A stretch of DNA of 12,150 nt from Ophiocordyceps camponoti-saundersi (nom. inval.) (Eukaryota; Ascomycota; Sordariomycetes; Hypocreales; Ophiocordycipitaceae), in NCBI GenBank assembly GCA_003339415.1, contig PDHQ01000668.1, positions 1 through 12,150 of the forward strand, read 5' to 3'. Shown here piece by piece: positions 1 to 8,500 of the stretch. The translations under genes were made by a program, and so were the position numbers. Under the pieces are notes generated by a model. It worked only from the letters and a program-made list of their open reading frames with translations. It had not been told where the DNA came from and ran no database searches. Position 1 is the first letter of the stretch, and each line of letters begins with the position of its first letter.

Positions 1-239
1 TTTTTTTTTAGTATTAGCTACGATAGGAGATTTAAGATATATATATTAAGATCGCTCGGATCTAAACTTTAGCTAAGGTTAGAGATAGGTTTATAAAACC
101 TATTTAAGGATAATTACTTAAGGAATTATAAAATAAACTTAAGCTTTAAAGTAAGGCTAATTAGCTTATTATAAGTTATATATATCTTATTTTACTTTAT
201 ATATCTTATTTTAACTTATATTCTAATATTATTATTTGC
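1..239. other. AT-rich stretch without a recognised gene
   Basis: I recognise no coding sequence here. The stretch opens with a short T run. It contains a direct repeat of a 14-bp AT-rich unit (TATATCTTATTTTA) at 181-194 and 200-213, a spacing of 19 bp. The plus-strand frame of the following Gln-rich remnant is open from about 183, so part of it may be the upstream end of that remnant. Confidence 0.5.
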
Positions 240-862
240 GTAGGCGTTATTTTTCTAAATTTACTAGATATAGACGATTTTATACTATCTTAAAAGTTTA
301 GTTACGACTCCGTCGACGACGCTCCCTCTCGGCGTCTACTTAACGCTACTAGGTAGGAGTAAGTTTATAGGGATAGGGTATTCTCGTAGGCTAGGTAATA
401 GTATAGTAAAGATACGGAGGCGATAGGAGGCCGCTATACTTATCTTCGACCTTAGGGCTATCTTTTAGCTCGATAACCTCCCTTTCTTCCGCAGGGTTAT
501 CGTTATTAGGAATAGTAATAGCTAACCGAGCAGACGAACCGGCCGTTTTAGTAGCGCGCTAGAATATATAATAACGGGCTTAGCTAGCCTAAATATATAA
601 CCCGCAGGCCCTATATTAAAACCTTTCGAGAGAAACGTAATAATCGAAAAGGTAGGCTAGAGTTCGTCGACGCGGGTATTACTTATAAGGTATAGCGTTA
701 GTAGAACCGCGACTCTATATAAGGAGCGCATAGAAATATCCGTTATTACGTACGATTTAACTTCTAACTATCCGTAACGGAGTCGTAATAAGGGCTCGGA
801 GGGTAACGTTATATATAAGCGTAGCGAGTGCTCGTATCTTAGCGTCCTAAAAAGAAGCTTCG
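240..862 (+). pseudogene. Decayed Gln/Arg-rich coding remnant, function unknown
   Basis: Frame 3 (for example codons starting at 303 and 417) reads as a coherent protein if the TAA and TAG codons are taken as former Gln or Trp codons. About 200 residues result. Features include a segment reading LLNATR near 333-350, a Gln/Pro/Tyr/Arg-rich middle (about 440-560), and a basic stretch ending in a PKKK motif near 845-856. Stops are frequent and are all of the RIP type, with no TGA. The high implied Gln content explains their density. The frame fades at a T-run near 868-878. I do not recognise the family. The composition would suit a low-complexity or nucleic-acid-binding region, possibly of another transposable element, but no domain is visible. 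Start and end are approximate. Confidence 0.4.
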
Positions 863-1051
863 TATTATTTTTTTTTTTCTTCTAAGAGTCCTAAATATAG
901 AGGATCTATAGGGAGAGACTTATATTAATATATAATATATTTAATATATTATTTATCTAAGGATCGGCTATTACGATACTAAGTAGGCGGTATTTTCTAT
1001 TAACACCTCTTTATATAAGAACGGGAAACTCTATCTTTAAAAGTAATATAA
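863..1051. other. No clear gene; T-run and AT-rich spacer
   Basis: The stretch contains a T run (about 868-878) followed by an AT-rich segment in which TATAATATATTTAATATATTATTT-like sequence predominates near 930-955. I cannot follow a coding frame with confidence through it. It lies between the Gln-rich remnant and the Lys/Glu-rich remnant, and may be an intron, an indel-damaged coding piece or intergenic DNA. Confidence 0.3.
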
Positions 1052-1380
1052 AGAAGAAGAAAGAAGCTGCCGAAGGAAGGAGAAGAAGAGGATAAGCGAA
1101 GAAGAAAGGTAGAAGAGGATAAGGAAAGAAGAAAAAAAGAAGAGAAAGGGAGAAGGGAAGAGGGCTATTTATACCCTCTAAGGATATCTTATCGAGCCTA
1201 ATTAATTTATAAGTGCAAAAGAGCAGTAAACGAACGGATATCTCCTTTAGGGAATAGGAAAAATAGTAAACGGGTTTATCCCTTAGGAGATAAGAAGAGT
1301 AGTAAATAGGTCTATCCCTTAGGGACGGGAAGGACGATTAACAAGTTTATCGCCTAAGGGATAAGAAGAGCAGTTAAAAA
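1052..1380 (+). pseudogene. Lys/Glu/Arg-rich remnant with 12-residue repeats
   Basis: Frame 2 (codon AAG at 1064-1066) is open from about 1052 to the TAA in the codon series after 1190, and continues with only RIP-type stops to about 1380. The first half (1052-1160) encodes a strongly charged segment of Lys, Glu, Arg and Asp, as expected from a purine-rich GAA/AAG/AGA tract. The second half carries the tandem repeat described separately, each unit giving about 12 residues around a core like VYPLG followed by a basic patch. I do not recognise the protein. It could be the charged linker of a larger plus-strand gene that also includes the segments on either side, but the frames differ, so indels or introns would be needed. 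Confidence 0.35.
1224..1380 (+). repeat. Degenerate tandem repeat, unit about 36 bp
   Basis: The pattern AGTAAA, a short spacer, then a TATCYCTTAGGG-like core and a GATAAGAAGA-like tail recurs four to five times. The AGTAAA-like starts lie near 1225, 1265, 1301, 1335 and 1372, giving spacings of 40, 36, 34 and 37 bp. Most spacings are close to 36 bp, or 12 codons, and the copies stay in frame with one another. The copies differ by substitutions, several of the C/T and G/A type expected from RIP. Confidence 0.65.
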
Positions 1381-1429
1381 GATACGTACGTAGAGTCTTT
1401 CACGTTTTTTTTTTTTTCGCTTTAGGGTT

Positions 1430-2020
1430 TCGATAATCTCTTCTTACAATTTTTAAAGATAAGGTTCCGGCTTATTAGATACTTCTAAATAAGCTTATAA
1501 GCCTAAGTAGGTATATTATATATACGTGCATAAGAAAGTGTCTCCTTTATACCGTGAAAGTAAGTATTAGTCTTAGAAATAACGGTTACAAACGCAAAAA
1601 GGAAACGGTCTTTAGAGAATAGTTATAGGTATATATCTAAGCGGTAAGATTAAGGCGTTATTATTTATATTTACTACTTATAAGAAAGGATATCGGTCTA
1701 TACTACGTTTTCGGATAAGACTTAAGAGATAATATCTAAATTTAAAAAATAAGGGGTAAAGGAAAATTATTATACGGCCTACCTTATAAACCTCACTCGT
1801 AGTTACTACTAAGCGTAGCCGGTCCTATATCTTAGGGACTGGCCTAGCTATATAGACGTAGCAGAGTCATTATTATCGTCACAAGTATCTAGAATATCGA
1901 TACCTTTATTAGTGCTAATATTATGTCCTGATAAAAATAAAGACTCCTTGGGGCTAGGTACGTCCCCTCCTCGGTCCGGAAGAATAACGCGCCGTCGGCT
2001 AAAGTACGTGCCTATGCCTA
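1430..2020 (+). pseudogene. Decayed coding remnant interrupted by the retrotransposon
   Basis: From about 1741 to 2020 frame 1 reads coherently with only RIP-type stops (former Trp or Gln). It includes a segment like FKKxGVKENYYTAYL, a segment like LYLRDWPSYIDVAESL (about 1829-1876), and a basic Pro/Arg-rich segment, TSPPRSGRITRRRLKYV, near 1957-2007. Between 1430 and 1740 both frame 1 and frame 2 look plausible, so an indel may lie there. The frame runs into the target site GCCTA at 2016-2020, so the LTR element inserted into it. After removal of the element the frame would continue at 11349. I do not recognise the protein. A transposase or another element's polyprotein is possible but not shown. 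Confidence 0.4.
2016..2020. repeat. Target-site duplication, left copy (GCCTA)
   Basis: The five bases GCCTA directly precede the left LTR and recur directly after the right LTR. Integrases of Ty3/Gypsy elements typically make 4-6 bp staggered cuts, so a 5-bp duplication fits. The preceding T would extend the match to TGCCTA only if the last T of the right LTR is counted as target sequence. Confidence 0.75.
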
Positions 2021-2226
2021 AGCTAAATAGGTTAACGGCGGAGGGATTAAATAAGCTAATTATAAGCATAAGAAATAGGCTTAACACGAAGATTAATAAG
2101 TGCCCTTATTAATTAATATATATATATATCCTCTAGGAATAGCTGCCCCCTAATATAGGCAGTTAAGTAAATATTAGTCACATAACTAGAATAACGTAAT
2201 CCCCTTTTAACCTTCCCCCTCTAGCT
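2021..2226 (-). repeat. 3' LTR (left copy), 206 bp
   Basis: This copy matches 11139-11343 along its whole length. By hand alignment the two differ at about 15 positions, all C/T or G/A transitions, plus one single-base indel near the CCCCCTAATATAGG / CCCCCTATATAGG segment. The LTR starts AGCTA and ends TAGCT, a 5-bp terminal inverted repeat. An internal (TA)n run lies at about 2119-2131. Read in element orientation the outer end begins with a purine-rich tract (AGAGGGGGAAGG). Because coding is on the minus strand, this left copy is the 3' LTR. I see no certain TATA box or polyadenylation signal that stands out from the AT-rich background. Confidence 0.9.
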
Positions 2227-2368
2227 AGTTTATTACTAACACTAAAATAATAAATTAAAGTCTAAAAGTAAAATAGATAAAAGAGAGGATAAAGAGCAAA
2301 ATAATAAATAGGAGGGGAATAAACAAATAACGAAGGGAATAAATAGGCTATAATAACTAAGTAAATAA
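2227..2368 (-). other. Short 3' untranslated segment before the 3' LTR
   Basis: This AT-rich 142-bp segment lies between the end of the third frame and the left LTR. A polypurine tract is expected on the minus strand beside the 3' LTR, but the adjoining bases (AGTTTATTACTAACAC on the plus strand) do not form one. The nearest purine-rich run on the minus strand lies inside the LTR itself (about 2210-2220 on the plus strand, complemented). The primer for plus-strand synthesis is therefore not identified. Confidence 0.4.
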
Positions 2369-4150
2369 TTAGATCTCGCTAGATCCTATTATAGATAAAG
2401 ACTTTATAGATAGAGTCTTCCGGTTAGGCTTCGTTAATGCCTTAATAATATCTAGGGTCTGTTTAAAAAGAACCTAATTATTACGAAGTTCCTTTCGCAG
2501 CTTACTATTTTCCTCCTTAAGTGCTTAGAGCCTATTATTAACCTTTATTATCTACTTGGTAGGAGGTGATAAATGTCTAGGTTTAAGGTTATTAACTTTA
2601 AAGAGAGCGTTAATCTTCTTTTATATTCTAGTAATAAATATCTCTCCGTCCTCTCTATTATCTCTAATAGTCGCCTAATCGGTCTAGTTATTATTATTAT
2701 TAATAGCTCTTATTGCTATTAGTTTAACTACCGTTAATTTAGCTGCTGCCGTTAGCTTAGTGGCGGTATTCTCTATAAAGACGTTATCCATCCGTTAGTT
2801 AATAACTTAACTATTATTTAAGGAAAAGTTAGAACTAGAAATAGTAATAGGAGGAGCCTTATTAACTGCAGGGGTCTAGGTTAACACGCCTTATTTAGAA
2901 TAGCTTATCTATTTCGTTATATAACCCTTAGTTATAGGCGTTATCTTAGTAGCTATCGCTAGCGATAATAATAATACTATAGCCGATATCTTCGGTAGCG
3001 GCTTTTAAGCTAGCAATTTTTATCGCTTATACTATATAGCTACCTAATAGTCTGCGTTATCCCGTGCCGCATTATCGAGTAATCGTTTTAGCATACCCTA
3101 GCCGGTATTTAATAACTCGGCAGGGGCCACTATAGTTTATATAGTATTAATATTAGGATCTAGGTTAGTCTATAAGTTATCGATCTGTTTAGCAGTCTTT
3201 ACTAGCGCTACACGTATCTCTATCTTATTACCCGACGCCGGGTATAATATATAATAAATCTAACGTAATGCCGCCCGATAAATCTAACGTCTAAAGTATC
3301 CGATTTAAAATACCGTTATGCTCTTAATAGAGAGGTTATTAGGAGGGTATCGGATATAATCGTTAACCTTAAGCGTTAGGCTGCAGAAGTCTTATAAAGG
3401 CGTCCGGGCTAGGGTAAAGAATATAGTGCTAACGTCGTTAGCGATAAGGAATAGCTCCTTTAGGGTATATAGGTATATAGGTAAGTACTATAACTCGAAG
3501 GCCTCCGCTTCGGAGATGCCCTAAAACTTAGTAATACGAGGTATAACCTTTTTATTTTCTATCTTCGTCTATATCGTCCTAATAACTAGCTAAGCTACCT
3601 ATTAGCTATCCTAGGCTTTATTTTAAAAGTTACTATTAGCTAGCTTAATTATATAATTTATTACTTTCTTCTAAGATCTTAAAATCTTAATCTATTTAAG
3701 GCGGCAATCGCGGGTAAGGTAGGCGTATACCTAGTTAAATTTTACTTTAAAAGCTACCTATATAGGGGCCGCCTTTTTAGCTAGCTTATCGTTATCTGCT
3801 AGTAGAGGCGAAGGGTACTTATCCGTCGGCTCCCCTTTAGCACTTTATCCTAGCTTACGGAAAATAAAGTTCGTATCCTATAACTAAAGGAAGTAGTTAT
3901 ATAGTATTCTTATAAGTAAGATATATTTATCCGGGCGGATAGAACGCTTCCTATCGTAATAATCCTTATAAAATACTTTAAATAACGTTCCTCGAAAGTC
4001 CTTATCTTTACTATAGACGTCGAGCTCGCCCGATAGTTAGCATAGTATATTTTCGTTATCGGAAATATAGTTAGGCGTTTCTTCTCGGGTTCTCGTATCC
4101 TAAGATATACTCGTTATAGGGGCCTTACCCTTAGATAGTCGCGGGGCTAT
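2369..4150 (-). pseudogene. Third retrotransposon ORF of unknown function (about 593 codons)
   Basis: One minus-strand frame runs without a frame change from an ATA at 4150-4148 (probably a RIP-mutated ATG, followed by codons for Ala-Pro-Arg-Leu-Ser-Lys-Gly-Lys) to a TAA at 2371-2369. A second stop follows at 2359-2357. All interrupting codons are TAA or TAG. The N-terminal region (residues 1-60) is charged and hydrophilic, with no signal peptide. Residues about 90-290 are mixed and look globular, including a segment like GISEAEAFELxYLPIYLYTL. An Asn run lies near residue 480. Residues about 530-575 look like a coiled coil, with LKEENSKLRKELRNN visible. A short hydrophobic run near residue 390 (AIVLLLSLAIA) may be an artefact of Ser-to-Leu RIP changes. 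The position matches that of env-like or accessory ORFs in some LTR elements, but nothing shows an envelope protein. I do not recognise the family. Confidence 0.7.
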
Positions 4151-4358
4151 CTTAGAAAAGAAAAGGGCAAGAAAAATATAGATAGGTTATAAAAAGGCTC
4201 GAAAAACGAAGGTGCACGATAGTGCAGTCCTATTATAGTATGTAGTTAGTTAAAAGGTAGATATTGCGGGAGGACGAGAAGGTAAGGTTACGAAACTATA
4301 AAGTAGGGAAAAGAAAAGTATATAAAGGAAAAAAGGAAGGAAAACGACGTAGTTATAC
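4151..4358 (-). other. Spacer between pol and the third ORF
   Basis: This stretch of about 208 bp lies between the likely pol stop and the likely start of the third frame. It is purine-rich on the plus strand at 4285-4345 (pyrimidine-rich in the element's sense). No intact coding is seen. How the third frame would have been expressed, whether by a subgenomic or spliced RNA or by reinitiation, is not evident. Confidence 0.4.
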
Positions 4359-4959
4359 TTAGAGTTTCCGCAGGCCTGCCGGCTTACTAGGTAGTAGCTA
4401 GTTATTAGGCCTTAAATAGTTAGGTCGGTTATAGTATTTCTTTAGCGAGTCCTTATAGAATAATAGCCCCTAAGCCCCTTTAATAGATAAATAGTTAATA
4501 TGCCTTAGTATTTAAGATATCCTCCTAACTTAGTAATATAGCTTAAACGGCCTAATCTACGTTAGCTTAAGTTTCCTAATAGCTCTATCTATAGCTAGAT
4601 AAACCTATATGCTAGGGGTTAGACTAGACTCGTTTCTTTTATCGTAAATAGATATCCTATAATATATAATCTCGTTAAACTTACCTCTAGCTGCCTATCT
4701 CCGGTATTTAGCTTAGCTTATAAATTTTATAATAAGGTTAGTATATCTCCCTTATAGGGGCTATTCTACCTACTTTCCTAATCTTAAAGCTTTATATAGC
4801 AATCCTATAAATTAAAATAGATTTAGGCCAGTTTATACTATTCCGTAAAGCACTTTAATAGGTAAGTAGCCTAAAGTCCTAATAACCTTATAGTTAAGTT
4901 ACCGTATAACTATTAGCAGATATTTAGACGAAGTATTCTTAGGAGGCTATAACCTTTTT

Positions 4960-5540
4960 AAGAGTTACTAAAAGATCTTATTTATTACTTTAACTAAACC
5001 TATACTACGATATAACTTAGATAGCGCCGTTACTTAAAGTATATCTCTTACCGTTAAGAAAGCTAAAACTTCCCTCGATAAAAAAGCGGAACTTAAGTTA
5101 AGGTAGATAGCTATAGGTATAATCGTAATAAAGTCTAGCTAATTTCTTAGCCTAATAATAGTCTCCGAGGCTCTCGTTATTCGGTAAGCTATAAGCTATA
5201 TAAAACGAGAGAAATAGTCGACTAATACTAGCATAAACTTAGTTCTATTTGCGGCTGTTAGGAATAGTCCTATATAGTTTATAGCAAGGACCTAAAAAGG
5301 TGCTAAAATAGAGATTAGCTAATCCGGCGCTTTCGGCTTTCGGTTAGAATATAAAGTATATTCTCTATAACTTACTATATAGGATATAATATCCTAAGCT
5401 ATTCTAAGCTAGAAGATATATATATAGAGTCGCCAACGCGTAGTATCTAGCTTAAAGTAGCTACTTAAATTATAAGCTTAGTAGAGTGCTTGCGGGATCT
5501 CGTATCGGAGAAGGTATCTCTGCCACTTAGTTAAATAACT
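4960..5540 (-). other. Integrase domain remnant with all three catalytic residues changed
   Basis: The core begins near VLAINYIG, where the first catalytic Asp is expected. The codon at 5279-5277 is AAC (Asn). A typical core segment TKFMLVLVDYFSRFI follows. The second Asp position (5099-5097) is AAC in the segment IYLNLSSAFLS, where families usually have a D-x-G-S/A-x-F pattern. The expected Glu 35 residues later (codon 4991-4989) is AAA (Lys) in GLVKVINKIF. The spacing, 59 residues then 35, is that of retroviral-type integrases. Upstream, the zinc-binding HHCC region is recognisable, but its His and Cys positions read mostly Tyr (LYQAYN near 5475 and YREY near 5345). All of these are C/T or G/A transition products, so the enzyme would be inactive. 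Confidence 0.85.
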
Positions 5541-5999
5541 CCCTTTATATAGTAAGGTATTCGTTTATATTAACTATTTAAAAAATACCGCCTATCGTCT
5601 AATACGATTTACTAAGATACGATTAAGTTTATTAAGAACCTTGCTATATTATAGCTAATTAACTATATCTACGTAATAGTAGTCTATATAATAGTCTAAT
5701 AGCCTCGATATCCTATTCGTCTCTCTTACGAGTGCTATAGCTGCTCGGAGGTCTACTCGGGTCTTATTATCTTATTTTTCCTAAGTCTATAAGGCTAATA
5801 AGGCATTCTATTAGAGCGCAGTTAGTTATAGCAAAGGGGTGCCTATCTTATTAGTAGGTGGTTTCTTAAGGGGCATACCTGCTAGGTATTTAAGGAGCGC
5901 CTTATAGCCTTATAAGCTATCTTTCTATTTCTATAATCCGGTATTAGTATTAACTATTCCCTAGTTTGCAATATCCGCAGCTTAGTATTCGTTAGATAG

Positions 6000-6400
6000 G
6001 AAGATTATCCTAGATAAACTATCCGTAGCCTAGTTTCGCGAACCCTTAACGTGGGCAATCTTAATATTTAATAGCCGCAGCTTAGTTACCTATCGAGCGT
6101 AGATACCTTTATAGCCCTTAGAAATTAGGAACTATATAATAGGGAAGTAGTTTATAAAGATAGTTAATTTATCTATTATACAGAATAGATATTAGTAGCG
6201 ACGGCAGAATTCGACTAAAGTATAAAGTTCCCGCTTATATATTCTATAATTACGCTATATCTTCGTAAAGAGAAAAGAGTCGTATAAAATCGGCACTAAG
6301 CTATCTCCTTATTACTATAGGATAACGTAGCCTACTCCGAACCTTAAAATATTTATATATATAAATACCGGCTTATTAAGTTAAGGCCCGTAGATAGCTA
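6000..6400 (-). other. RNase H domain remnant
   Basis: A segment like FIYINILRFGVGYVI (about 6365-6320) matches the family's TDAS-x-x-G-x-GAVL block, with Asn where the catalytic Asp is expected. QRNYRIYKRELYTLVEFC (about 6260-6205) matches the conserved NY-x-x-x-x-KELLA-type helix containing the Glu. IAHVKGSRNxATDSLSR (about 6057-6007) matches the closing H-x-x-G-x-x-N-x-x-AD-x-LSR motif of Ty3/Gypsy elements. The domain lies directly between RT and integrase as expected, and several codons are stops. Confidence 0.8.
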
Positions 6401-6619
6401 CTATTACTTTAGCGAGAGACTTAAGGATTATAAAGGATAAAGCCTTAGATAGCCCCTATAAGAAGGGAATATTTCTAGTAAGTTGCGTTAATAGTCGGGA
6501 GAACTTTGCGTAATTAACTATCTATCTCCGGCAGGGTCCGATTACTCTAAGAAATACCCTAACTTACCTCTAATTTATTAGCACTAGCTATTCTTAGATT
6601 TTCTAAAGCCTCCTAGGCT

Positions 6620-7250
6620 TAATTATAATCCGTCTACCTATATAATATATTTATCCTACTACTAGGATTTCTATTATGCTAAGAAAGACCTTCTTAAAAC
6701 TTAACCGGAGTAAGGCCTATAATAATCTAGGCAGAAAGTGGTCCCTAATAAACGCCTATTATTCCTCGAACATAGTATATTTTAAGAAGATATCGTCTAT
6801 ATAGTTATTAAGAGGCGTAATATAATAGCCTTTAGTAGGGACCGCTAATAGAGATAGTTTAGGCAGAGGTTTAGGTATAGCCCTAAATACTAGCTTCGTT
6901 ATTTCGGTAAAGCTATAAGCTATAGATTAGGTCCCCTAAGGGAGCCTTATAGGCTATAATTAGGAAAAACTAGGGATTTAAAACGCTAAAACGTAGCGTA
7001 GTTTAGATACGACGGGTATAGCCTAGTAGCTATACTTTAAGTCGAACATATTAAATAAACCTATTCTTAGATCTAAGAGTTTATTATAAAGCTCCGATAG
7101 TAATAGGATAATAGTGCCTAGCAAGTCTTTATTAACGTTATAGTAGTTAATTATTAATCGTATTTCAGCCTATAAGTTAAACTCGTCCTTAACTATTATA
7201 ATAGGTTCCGCCGACTATTAGCTTAACTCACCGTTAGCCGCTACTATATA
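6620..7250 (-). other. Reverse transcriptase domain remnant (YIDD box intact)
   Basis: Conserved RT blocks appear in order. The FDLKYSY segment carries the first catalytic Asp at 7043-7041. IPSFSQLQPIRLP-x-GT (about 6975-6930) has a stop in place of the Gln of the LPQG motif. YIDDI at 6803-6789 carries the catalytic Asp pair. The next block, FIRDHFLPRLL followed by LSFKKVFL, is typical of Gypsy elements. The three catalytic Asp residues are preserved here even though the reading frame is broken many times. Confidence 0.9.
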
Positions 7251-8214
7251 CTTATAAATTCCTAAGTTAATATTCTTACGAATAATTTTAACCTTATAAT
7301 ATTATTTTAAAGCACTCTATCTTTTCTTCCTACTACGGCACTATAGTTTAGTTCCCGGTATAATCTTTAGGTAATATAGGAATAAGTCTATAGGTAGCAT
7401 ATTGCGTATATCCTAACCCTTAAGATTACGATAGGTATAGAACGTACGTGCAATCTCCTCTCTTAAGTAATCCGGGACTAAAGGTTTAAGCGTAATACTA
7501 TAGGCGTTAAACTATACTATAACTAAACATTTATTAATAGAATTATTAATTTCTCGTCGCTAAACTCTCCTCTATATTAGGAATAGTAACGCTAATAGCT
7601 TATCTGCCTATAGCCTAGGCTAGTATTATCTACTTAACCGTTATTTAGTTATAGGTCTAGTAACTAGATCGCTCTGCAATTATTAGGGACTATTAAGTAC
7701 GGTCTCTATAGTAGCCGTGGTTAAGGAAAGAAGATTAGAATCGATAAGGGGGTAATAGTAAGAAGTAAGAGTATAATTTATATAAAAGTCTATCTAAGTC
7801 TATATATATATAGCCTACCTTATTAATCTAGGGGCGTAGCTTATAAATAAAGTAATCGGGTCTATAATAAAATATGCAAAGTCTAAACTAATAATAATAT
7901 TTCTAGTTAGCTGCAGTTTTATAACCTACCTAGGTCGGCGCTAATAACCTAGTTTAACGATTTAATCTAATTATCGTTATTATTCTTAGAAATTAAGTCC
8001 TTAGAAAAGGTATCGGAGTTATTCTTATTATCGCTATCTATATCTTCGGACGTTAATTTAGGGAGCCTAATAAACTTCCTTAAAATAGGCGAGGCGTTAG
8101 GCGCTAGGACTAACTTCTATCTTAGCGATATAGCTATTTACGGGCCTTACAAGGCTACCGGTATATTACCTTAATTACGATCTCTAATTATTAAAGTGCC
8201 GGTCTTAATATAGA

Positions 8215-8500
8215 TAACGGCGTTAACGTTAAAAAGCTAAGGTATACCTAATAGAAGGGGTAGGTTATCGACCACGTTATTATTTTTAAGCTTAACGATC
8301 GCCTAGACTTCTCTAATCACCCTAGAGATATTTATATTTAGGATAGCAAAGTTATAAATAGGAATACGCGATCTATCCGCGATTTTTATAGCTAGCTTAC
8401 TAAACTTAATATCTTTTAGGTCTATAACGGGGATCTTATTACGATTAGCAAAATCGTAGTTAATAAAACTTGCCTAAGACCCTTAGTCTGCTATTATATT
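8215..8500 (-). other. Retroviral-type aspartic protease remnant
   Basis: The active-site block reads ADxGSxASFIN, with the catalytic Asp codon at 8488-8486 intact and stops at the two x positions (probably Gln or Trp; in relatives the first is often Ser or Thr). About 70 residues later the second signature LLLGIPxLFNVNAV (about 8270-8225) matches the I/L-L-G-x-x-W/F-L block that closes the retropepsin fold. Asp at one end and this block at the other, at normal spacing, make the identification secure. The domain lies in the Gag frame and upstream of RT, as in other Gypsy elements. Confidence 0.82.

Larger units (their letters stand above)
4359..7690 (-). pseudogene. pol: pol remnant: reverse transcriptase, RNase H, integrase
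   Basis: One minus-strand frame (codon first bases at coordinates with remainder 2 modulo 3) carries, in order, an RT palm (about 7250-6620), RNase H (about 6400-6000) and integrase with an HHCC-like region and core (about 5540-4960). A C-terminal extension ends at TAA 4361-4359. No frame change is needed over about 3.3 kb, and all in-frame stops are TAA or TAG. RT makes cDNA from the element RNA, RNase H removes the template, and integrase inserts the cDNA. The C-terminal tail (about 4950-4360) is basic, and I see no convincing chromodomain. This frame is offset by -1 from Gag-PR, so it was either a separate frame reached by frameshifting or was displaced by an indel. The upstream limit is approximate. 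Confidence 0.88.

Noticed and set aside
1848..2087. Minus-strand ORF of 79 codons
   Set aside because: It also straddles flank and LTR, opposite a better plus-strand frame. It is open mainly because the stretch is less mutated.
1912..2112. Plus-strand ORF of 66 codons
   Set aside because: It crosses the insertion boundary at 2020/2021. Its second half is LTR sequence, so it is a chance fusion. The part before 2020 is described within the left-flank remnant.
2940..2990. Membrane segment in the third ORF (would support an envelope-like protein)
   Set aside because: The run is short, and its Leu codons are TTA, which RIP can make from TCA (Ser). Hydrophobicity cannot be trusted here, and there is no signal peptide.
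4360..4960. Chromodomain at the integrase C terminus
   Set aside because: The tail is basic, but I could not see the aromatic cage residues or the typical order of a chromodomain, so I make no call.
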